Positions 1-4,747 of a stretch of DNA of 9,167 nucleotides are shown in pieces. Source of the DNA: Devosia sp. (GTDB lineage Bacteria > Pseudomonadota > Alphaproteobacteria > Rhizobiales > Devosiaceae). Location of the stretch: contig DROE01000156.1 in the NCBI GenBank assembly GCA_011322005.1, positions 1-9,167 on the forward strand, read 5' to 3'. The translations under genes and the position numbers were made by a program. The notes beneath the pieces are model-generated. The model was given only the letters and a program-made list of their open reading frames with translations. It was not told the origin of the DNA and did no database searches. Each line of letters starts with the position of its first letter. Within the stretch, counting starts at the first letter, position 1.

Positions 1-377
1 AGCGCCCCCACGTCCAGGGCCTGAGTGGTTATGTTGAGCATGTGGGAAAGAATGCGCCCGATTTCACAATAAAGCACCCGGATGAGCTGACCGCGCCGGG
101 GCACTTCGATACCCAGCATTTTTTCAATTGTCAGCGCAAAGGCGTGCTCCTGATTCATCGGCGCCACATAGTCCAGCCGGTCGAAATAGGGCAAAGCCTG
201 CAAATAGGTTTTGCTTTCGATCAACTTCTCGGTTCCCCGGTGCAAAAGGCCCACATGGGGGTCGCAGCGCTCAACGACTTCACCGTCCAACTCAAGCACA
301 AGACGCAGAACACCATGGGCCGCGGGGTGCTGCGGACCAAAGTTGATGGTAAAGTTTCTGACTTCAGCTTCGCTCAT
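1..377 (-). CDS. nuoD: NADH-quinone oxidoreductase subunit D (NuoD), N-terminal part
   Basis: NuoD is the 49-kDa subunit of complex I. It sits in the peripheral arm on the cytoplasmic side and forms the quinone pocket together with NuoB. Only the first 125 residues are in the window, against about 400 for the family; the gene runs off the left edge. Visible hallmarks are GPQHPAAHGVLR (residues 14-25), HVGLLHRGTEK (41-51) and FDRLDY (65-70). By family knowledge, H21 and Y70 match the quinone-site His38 and Tyr87 of Thermus Nqo4: both sit at the same offset of 17, which supports the alignment. The ATG at 375-377 gives MSEAEVRNFTINFGPQHP, the usual N-terminus, and no start codon lies just upstream in frame. 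The Shine-Dalgarno-like GGGGAGGG (391-398) is unusually far away, about 13 bases. The gene follows nuoC by 22 bases, fourth in a nuoABCD order. Confidence 0.97.
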   Translation of the reverse strand, partial: MSEAEVRNFTINFGPQHPAAHGVLRLVLELDGEVVERCDPHVGLLHRGTEKLIESKTYLQALPYFDRLDYVAPMNQEHAFALTIEKMLGIEVPRRGQLIRVLYCEIGRILSHMLNITTQALDVGA

Positions 378-399
378 CGTTGCAAACCATCCCTCCCCG

Positions 400-1023
400 T
401 CACGCCTTGTCGTCACCCGGCGGCACATATCGGGTACCTTCCCAGGGAGAAAGATAATCAAAGGAACGGAACTCCTGAGCCAGTTTCACCGGCTCATAGA
501 CAACTTTTTTGCGCGCTTCGTCGTAGCGCAGTTCCACATAGCCTGAAGTCGGAAAGTCCTTGCGCAGCGGATACCCCTCAAACCCGTAATCGGTGAGCAG
601 GCGGCGCAAATCAGGATGCCCTGTGAACAATATACCGTACATGTCATAGGCTTCACGCTCATACCACAGCGCACCGGGGAAAATCTCCGTCAGCGAAGCC
701 ATGGGGGTCTGTTCGTCTGTGGAAGTCTTTACGCGAATTCGTTGGTTCAGTGTCGGACTGAGCAGATGGTAAACCACCTCAAAGCGCTCCGCCCTTTCCG
801 GATAGTCGACACCGCAAATGTCAGTCAGAGATACAAACCTGAGCTGGCTATCCTCCCGCAGGAAGCGGATGGTCTCAACTGTCAGATCCCGATGGATCGT
901 GAGGGTCAAATCCCCCAGGGCAATATTCTGTTCGTCGATCTTGCCGGCCAGCTTGAGCGCGACATAGTCGCCAATCTCGCTCAAAGCCTCGTTTTTCGCC
1001 GCTGTCGCTGTTACCGCTGACAT
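400..1023 (-). CDS. nuoC: NADH-quinone oxidoreductase subunit C (NuoC)
   Basis: NuoC is the 30-kDa subunit of the complex I peripheral arm. It carries no cofactor and packs against NuoD. The 207-residue product has the normal length for the separate, unfused alphaproteobacterial form; in E. coli NuoC is fused to NuoD. The family signature is clear: EREAYDMYGI (122-131), then GHPDLRRLLTDYGFEGYPLRKDFP through residue 158. The ATG lies 5 bases after the nuoB stop codon. The only ribosome-binding signal is a weak GAAAGA that overlaps the nuoB stop, so translation is probably coupled to nuoB. A 22-base gap separates it from nuoD. Nothing unusual is seen in the protein. Confidence 0.97.
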   Translation of the reverse strand: MSAVTATAAKNEALSEIGDYVALKLAGKIDEQNIALGDLTLTIHRDLTVETIRFLREDSQLRFVSLTDICGVDYPERAERFEVVYHLLSPTLNQRIRVKTSTDEQTPMASLTEIFPGALWYEREAYDMYGILFTGHPDLRRLLTDYGFEGYPLRKDFPTSGYVELRYDEARKKVVYEPVKLAQEFRSFDYLSPWEGTRYVPPGDDKA

Positions 1024-1028
1024 TGTTG

Positions 1029-1610
1029 TTATCTTTCAATCGTTCCGGTACGGCGCATTTTCTTCTGCAAAAGCAAGACGCCATAAAGCAGGGCTTCCGC
1101 GGTGGGAGGGCACCCGGGCACATAGATGTCCACGGGTACAATCCGGTCGCACCCGCGCACAACGGAATAGGAGTAATAGTAGTAACCACCGCCATTGGCG
1201 CACGAGCCCATGGAAATCACATAGCGGGGCTCGGGCATCTGATCGTAGACCTTCCTGAGGGCCGGTGCCATTTTGTTGGTCAGTGTTCCTGAAATAATCA
1301 TGACGTCGGACTGCCTGGGAGAGCCGCGCGGCGCAAAACCAAATCTCTCCGCATCATAGCGCGGCATGGCCAACTGCATCATCTCGATGGCGCAGCACGC
1401 CAGCCCGAACGACATCCACATCAACGAACCGGTGCGCGCCCAGTTGATGAGATCGTCAGTGCTGGTGACAAGAAAACCCTTGTCGGCCAACTCGTCACTC
1501 ATTTCCACGAAATAAGGCTCATCCGCCCCCACGGGCTTGCCGGTATTGGGGTCGATTACGCCGCGTGGACGGGGTGCGACCAGTGTGCCCTGAGGCTCTC
1601 CTAATCCCAT
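1029..1610 (-). CDS. nuoB: NADH-quinone oxidoreductase subunit B (NuoB)
   Basis: NuoB (PSST/20-kDa subunit) holds the terminal [4Fe-4S] cluster N2, which passes electrons to quinone at the NuoB-NuoD interface. The four expected cluster cysteines are present: C72-C73 in GLACCAIEMM, C137 in GSCANGGG and C167 in VPGCPPT. The second half (RQSDVMIISGTLTNKMAPALRKVYDQMPEPRYVISMG) is textbook family sequence. I chose the ATG at 1608-1610, giving 193 residues starting MGLGEPQG, because AGGGG sits 7 bases upstream. A start 21 bases earlier (1631) lacks such a site. With the chosen start the gene overlaps the end of nuoA by 10 bases, indicating translational coupling. It belongs to the nuoABCD operon. 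Confidence 0.97.
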   Translation of the reverse strand: MGLGEPQGTLVAPRPRGVIDPNTGKPVGADEPYFVEMSDELADKGFLVTSTDDLINWARTGSLMWMSFGLACCAIEMMQLAMPRYDAERFGFAPRGSPRQSDVMIISGTLTNKMAPALRKVYDQMPEPRYVISMGSCANGGGYYYYSYSVVRGCDRIVPVDIYVPGCPPTAEALLYGVLLLQKKMRRTGTIER

Positions 1611-1966
1611 TCCAGAGCCCCTTTGCGCCATTCATAAATGAAACCGACGGTCAAGACGCACAAAAATATCATCATGGACCAGAAACCGAACCAGCCCACC
1701 TCCCCGAATGCCACCGCCCAGGGAAACAGGAACGCCACTTCAAGGTCAAAAATGATGAACAGGATGGCAACCAGGTAAAACCTGACATCGAATTTCATGC
1801 GGGCATCGTCAAATGCCTCAAACCCGCATTCATAGGCAGAGACCTTTTCGGGGTCCGGTCTTTTCACCGCGATGACGAAGGGGGCAACCAGCAATGCCAG
1901 ACCGATAATGGTACTCAGCGCCAGAAAAATGATTATGGGCAGATAGTCGAGAAGCAGCCCGTTCAT
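1601..1966 (-). CDS. nuoA: NADH-quinone oxidoreductase subunit A (NuoA)
   Basis: NuoA (ND3 homologue) is a membrane subunit of complex I at the junction of the membrane and peripheral arms. The 121-residue protein has three predicted membrane helices, about residues 8-33, 63-86 and 92-112. The conserved loop motif AYECGF includes C47, the ND3 loop cysteine. KFDVRFYLVAILFIIFDLEVAFLFPW contains the conserved acidic pair D74 and E76. The ATG at 1964-1966 gives the family-typical N-terminus (MNGLLLDYLP) and has AGGG 7 bases upstream. Two further in-frame ATGs, 15 and 30 bases upstream, could add 5 or 10 residues (see findings). It is the first gene of the operon and its 3' end overlaps nuoB. Confidence 0.96.
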   Translation of the reverse strand: MNGLLLDYLPIIIFLALSTIIGLALLVAPFVIAVKRPDPEKVSAYECGFEAFDDARMKFDVRFYLVAILFIIFDLEVAFLFPWAVAFGEVGWFGFWSMMIFLCVLTVGFIYEWRKGALEWD

Positions 1967-2030
1967 CGTTTCGCCCTGCATAATAAGACCCTGCATTGGT
2001 TTAGGGGCAACATGCCAGACCTGAGCGGAA

Positions 2031-2054
2031 ATGTTTGGTGAAGCTCACCAACAT
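2031..2054. promoter_or_regulatory. Inverted repeat in the nuoA leader (hairpin or operator)
   Basis: The sequence TTGGTGA-AGC-TCACCAA (2035-2051) is a perfect 7-base dyad with a 3-base spacer. Flanking ATG (2031-2033) and CAT (2052-2054) extend the pairing to 10 base pairs with one bulged T. It lies 65-88 bases upstream of the chosen nuoA start. It could fold as an RNA hairpin in the nuo leader, or be the binding site of a dimeric regulator. It also overlaps the -10 side of a weaker candidate promoter whose CTTGGC -35 box is at 2057-2062. The pairing is directly visible; the function is inference. Confidence 0.5.
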
Positions 2055-2098
2055 CTGCCAAGACGGTTTGCTGCGACACCGGACAGTGCTGAACACTC

Positions 2099-2127
2099 GC
2101 TTAGCTTAGCCCCAGCCCCGTTTCAAG
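2099..2127 (-). promoter_or_regulatory. Candidate promoter of the nuo operon
   Basis: On the minus strand, CTTGAA (2122-2127) is followed after 17 bases by CTAAGC (2099-2104). This is a partial match to the alphaproteobacterial housekeeping pattern CTTGAC-N17-CTATAT. Transcription would start near 2092, giving a leader of about 125 bases that includes the dyad at 2031-2054. The -10 match is weak. CTTGGC at 2057-2062 with a poorer -10 is an alternative. Confidence 0.33.
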
Positions 2128-2202
2128 AACTATCCGAACTCTTGGTCGCGCTTTTGCCAAAACGTCGCGGCCCGATGACAGCCCGGCACCGGCGGGGACA
2201 AA

Positions 2203-2230
2203 AAAAAGACCCCGTAACAGGGGCCTTTTT
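2203..2230 (-). terminator. Rho-independent terminator downstream of the outer-membrane protein gene
   Basis: Read on the minus strand, AAAAAGGCCCC, a 6-base loop (TGTTAC) and GGGGTCTTTTT form a strong GC stem flanked by A and T tracts. It starts 22 bases after the stop codon of the outer-membrane protein gene. The orientation is telling: the inner pair next to the CCCC/GGGG core is a G-U wobble in minus-strand RNA but an A-C mismatch in plus-strand RNA. It therefore ends minus-strand transcription and insulates the nuo operon from its upstream neighbour. Confidence 0.88.
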
Positions 2231-2252
2231 GTTTCCAAATTGTCAAACTGCT

Positions 2253-2789
2253 CTATTGCATGTGCCAGATGAGGCCAACCGTGGCTTTTGCGGCGTCCGG
2301 TGCGCCCCCCCAGGTTCCCACGCCCAGAAGCTCACCACGAATCCCGAGCGAATCATAGGCTGCCACTTCAACGCCGCCTCCAAAGGCATAAACACCAGTC
2401 CCCCCGGCAACACCAAGACCGCTGGCACCATAGACCATAAGGTCATCCGTCGGGGCAAAGCCTAGCCGGCCCAGCGCCAGGGCATCGCCAACTGTTGCCG
2501 TTGCACCAAAATCCGCGCTGCCCTGAACTTCGAATCCGCCGATCACCGCGTCAGTGAGGTAAAAGTTCACACCAACCGCAGCGCCAAGACTGATTGCATT
2601 GGTATCCGGCGCCACCAAATAGGCCGAAGTGCCATCAAAGAAGCCGCCGAGCAACACGCCTGCGTAAAATCCTTCAAACCCGGCCCCGCCATAGCTGGCA
2701 TAAGGGTCGCTCAATGACTGCGAATATGCTCCGGCTGTCAGCGCGAAGGTCGCGGCAACGCCAAGCATGAGTGAACGGACACGCATCAT
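2253..2789 (-). CDS. Small outer-membrane beta-barrel-like protein, secreted
   Basis: The 178-residue product starts with a clear Sec signal peptide: basic MMRVR, a hydrophobic core (residues 7-18), then TAGA with likely cleavage after A21. The mature part is about 157 residues, rich in Gly, Ala and aromatics. Alternating hydrophobic stretches such as GFYAGVLLGGFF and GGGVEVAAYDSLGIRGELLG fit a small, roughly eight-stranded barrel of the porin/Omp25-like class widespread in Hyphomicrobiales. This assignment rests on composition and pattern, not a diagnostic motif. The first of two adjacent ATGs is chosen because GGAG lies 7 bases before it. The protein ends in WHMQ, whereas most bacterial barrel proteins end in Phe or Trp. 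It is a single-gene unit with its own candidate promoter and a strong terminator. The exact role is unknown. Confidence 0.82.
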   Translation of the reverse strand: MMRVRSLMLGVAATFALTAGAYSQSLSDPYASYGGAGFEGFYAGVLLGGFFDGTSAYLVAPDTNAISLGAAVGVNFYLTDAVIGGFEVQGSADFGATATVGDALALGRLGFAPTDDLMVYGASGLGVAGGTGVYAFGGGVEVAAYDSLGIRGELLGVGTWGGAPDAAKATVGLIWHMQ

Positions 2790-2824
2790 GTTTCAACTCC
2801 TGAAGTTCAGTGACTGCTGCACAT

Positions 2825-2853
2825 ATTAGTGGTCAATCGGCACCGGATTGCAA
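2825..2853 (-). promoter_or_regulatory. Candidate promoter of the outer-membrane protein gene
   Basis: On the minus strand TTGCAA (2848-2853) and ACTAAT (2825-2830) are 17 bases apart, each matching 4 of 6 bases of the sigma-70 type consensus. The predicted start near 2818 gives a leader of about 30 bases holding the GGAG ribosome-binding site. The remaining sequence up to the tRNA (2854-2994) shows no gene. Confidence 0.42.
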
Positions 2854-2994
2854 GCGCGCCAGCCCGGGACGCCCTCTGTTTCCCGCCCGATGGTGACCAT
2901 TTAATCAAATAAGTGGCGAATTTAAGCCCAAACCGTATCAAAATGACACGACGCAACATGATGCGCCGGCGCTCGGGAAATATGGGGCGGGAAA

Positions 2995-3071
<77 letters not shown>

Positions 3072-3109
3072 GAAAAACGCGAAAAACAAGCGCCCCTGAA
3101 GTCGCGCCG

Positions 3110-3139
3110 GTTTAGCGATGTTGCCCTTGGCTTGTCAAG
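3110..3139 (-). promoter_or_regulatory. Candidate promoter of tRNA-Asp
   Basis: On the minus strand CTTGACA (3133-3139) contains a perfect TTGACA box. After 17 bases comes CTAAAC (3110-3115), which matches CTATAT at four positions. Transcription would begin about 32 bases before the mature tRNA, a reasonable 5' leader for RNase P processing. The -35 box is strong and the -10 box is weak. Confidence 0.5.
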
Positions 3140-3209
3140 CGATTATGCTGGGGCAACTCCGCTTTCAGCCAGAATGAGCCAAGGCAAAACCCGGTACAGG
3201 AAAAGTGCG

Positions 3210-3419
3210 ATGAAACTTGACCAGATTGTTCTGATAATTGTTGTGGTGCTGGCGATCGGCTGGGTGCTTACGGTTGCCGGCGGCATGGTGAGCGTGATGC
3301 CCTGGGGGCTGCTGGGACTTGTTCCCCTGGCTATTTTCATTGCCATATTGTGGCGGGTCATTTACCAGCGCCTGAATAATGCCGAAGACGACTATTATGA
3401 GAAAAATGTCGATAAATAG
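3210..3419 (+). CDS. Small two-helix membrane protein of unknown function
   Basis: I do not recognise this 69-residue protein. It has a short charged start (MKLDQ), a first hydrophobic helix (about residues 6-26, IVLIIVVVLAIGWVLTVAGGM), a WG-containing turn, a second helix (about 31-49, WGLLGLVPLAIFIAILWRVIY) and a strongly acidic tail (AEDDYYEKNVDK). That suggests an inner-membrane hairpin, with the basic R-Y-QR segment probably cytoplasmic. The start is the ATG at 3210, preceded by AGGA 8 bases upstream. The frame is open far upstream but crosses the tRNA gene, so earlier starts are rejected. It lies 27 bases ahead of the YbjQ-family gene on the same strand, so the two are probably co-transcribed and may act together. 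Confidence 0.75.
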   Translation: MKLDQIVLIIVVVLAIGWVLTVAGGMVSVMPWGLLGLVPLAIFIAILWRVIYQRLNNAEDDYYEKNVDK

Positions 3420-3446
3420 AGCGCTTCGGGACGCAGGGAATATCAA

Positions 3447-3761
3447 ATGATAGTTGCAAGCACTGAACTGGTTGCCGGGCGCGAGATTGTTCAAACACTT
3501 GGGGTGGCGCGTGGCAACACCATTCGCGCCCGGCACATTGGAACCGACATCATTGCCGGATTGCGCAATCTTGTGGGCGGAGAGGTGTCCGAATATACCA
3601 AGCTTCTGGCCGAGGCGCGCGAACAGGCTCTGGACCGGATGATGGCCGATGCAAAAGCGATGGGCGCCGATGCGATAGTGGGCGTGCGTTTTACCACCTC
3701 GATGGTCGCGCAAGGGGCAGCGGAAATACTGGTCTATGGCACGGCTGTCCGACTGAAATAA
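3447..3761 (+). CDS. YbjQ/UPF0145 (DUF74) family protein
   Basis: The 104-residue product matches the YbjQ/UPF0145 family over its whole length, and the length is typical. Recognisable stretches are an N-terminal strand MIVASTELVAGREI, GTDIIAGLRNLVGGEVSEYTKLL (residues 32-54), the helix EAREQALDRMMADAKAMGADAIVGVRF and a closing EILVYGTAVRLK. The family is a small soluble alpha/beta fold that forms ring-like oligomers. It is often labelled a heavy-metal-binding domain, but the biochemical role is not established. No cysteine is present, so any metal binding here would have to use other ligands. AGGGA sits 7 bases before the ATG. The gene is second in a probable two-gene operon after the small membrane protein. 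It converges on the DUF502 gene with only 24 bases between stop codons. Confidence 0.92.
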   Translation: MIVASTELVAGREIVQTLGVARGNTIRARHIGTDIIAGLRNLVGGEVSEYTKLLAEAREQALDRMMADAKAMGADAIVGVRFTTSMVAQGAAEILVYGTAVRLK

Positions 3762-3785
3762 TTTACCGGACCCGGAACGTGCAGA

Positions 3786-4583
3786 CTATTCTGCGGCTTT
3801 ACCCGGCTGCTTGGTCGCGACTTTTTTCGCTTTTGCAGGTTTTGGCCTGGCGGCACCCTTTCTGGTTGTCCCTGGCTTCCTGTCGTCATGCTTGGCGGCA
3901 AGTTCTGCTGTTTTCTTTTGATATTCCGGTGTCACCAGCCCAGCGGAGATTATCAGTTTCGCCGCGTCCTCAGTGCCCATTTCCAGAATCTTGATTTCCT
4001 TGCGCGGAATGAATAGCAAAAATCCCGAAGTGGGATTGGGTGTGGTGGGCAAGAAACAGCCATAGACTTCCTCGCCCTCCACCTGGTGTGCCACTTCCCC
4101 CTTTGCCGGAGTTGACAGCAGAACAATAGCCCATAATCCCGGGCGCGGATACTGAATAAGCCCAACCTGTTTGAAGCTTTGTTCGCTCTGGTTCACCACC
4201 GTCTCGAAAATCTGCTTCAGGCCACGATAGAGCGAAGACACAACCGGCAGGCGGTTGAGCAGGCGCTCTCCGAACTGCACAAAAGAGCGGCCCACCAGAT
4301 TTGCCGCTAGAAACCCCAGAAGCGTGACCGCAATCGCGCCCACCAGCAGGCCGAAGCCGGGGATAATCACAGGCAGATAGTTGTCGGGGTTATATTGCGG
4401 AGGAATAAGTGGTTTTACGAAGGAATCGACCAACCCGATGACCCACCAGGCCACGTAGAGTGTGATGCCAATCGGGCCGGCGATGACCAGACCGGTAAGA
4501 AACCAGTTGGTAATCGTGCGCCCCATATGTTTGCGCCGTGCGCCGCGAACACGCCGGGTTCTGGACTTGTCCTTCCTTGTCAC
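3786..4583 (-). CDS. DUF502 family inner-membrane protein
   Basis: The product belongs to the DUF502 family of unknown function. The family core begins at MGRTITNWFLTGLVIAGPIG and has two membrane helices: one in TGLVIAGPIGITLYVAWWVIGLV, the other in VIIPGFGLLVGAIAVTLLGFLAANLV. A cytoplasmic region follows with the typical ERLLNRLPVVSSLYRGLKQI and FLPTTPNPTSGFLLFIPRKEI blocks. The C-terminus adds about 35 Lys/Ala/Pro-rich, very basic residues. The start is uncertain. The GTG at 4581-4583 (265 residues) has GGAG 10 bases upstream and is preferred. A TTG at 4614-4616 would give 276 residues, and the ATG at 4524-4526 fits the family core but has no ribosome-binding site. In many Hyphomicrobiales a DUF502 gene lies near glmS, which this layout matches. 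It has its own candidate promoter. Confidence 0.88.
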   Translation of the reverse strand: MTRKDKSRTRRVRGARRKHMGRTITNWFLTGLVIAGPIGITLYVAWWVIGLVDSFVKPLIPPQYNPDNYLPVIIPGFGLLVGAIAVTLLGFLAANLVGRSFVQFGERLLNRLPVVSSLYRGLKQIFETVVNQSEQSFKQVGLIQYPRPGLWAIVLLSTPAKGEVAHQVEGEEVYGCFLPTTPNPTSGFLLFIPRKEIKILEMGTEDAAKLIISAGLVTPEYQKKTAELAAKHDDRKPGTTRKGAARPKPAKAKKVATKQPGKAAE

Positions 4584-4655
4584 GAGAAGCGGACTCCGTT
4601 TGATTTGCGGTTTCAATTGCTCTTGTGGCCCTGTTCAAGGGTCAGTAACCTAGGA

Positions 4656-4684
4656 ATATAGGCCCACCGGTGCAGTTCGCCAAG
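4656..4684 (-). promoter_or_regulatory. Candidate promoter of the DUF502 gene
   Basis: On the minus strand CTTGGC (4679-4684) and CTATAT (4656-4661) are exactly 17 bases apart. This is a near-perfect match to the alphaproteobacterial housekeeping consensus CTTGAC-N17-CTATAT and the best promoter in the window. The start would fall near 4649, about 33 bases before the TTG or 66 before the GTG start candidate. It lies in the 131-base gap after glmS, in which no clear intrinsic terminator is seen. DUF502 could therefore also receive read-through from glmS. Confidence 0.6.
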
Positions 4685-4747
4685 CGCCCCCCGGTTCAAT
4701 AATGTTGTGACTGGTTAAAATATTTGCGTTGCACAGGGCTGCCTGCT

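Noticed and set aside
616..1020. Plus-strand open frames opposite nuoC, nuoB and nuoA
   Set aside because: All are antisense to conserved complex I genes with intact motifs. None has a recognisable product.
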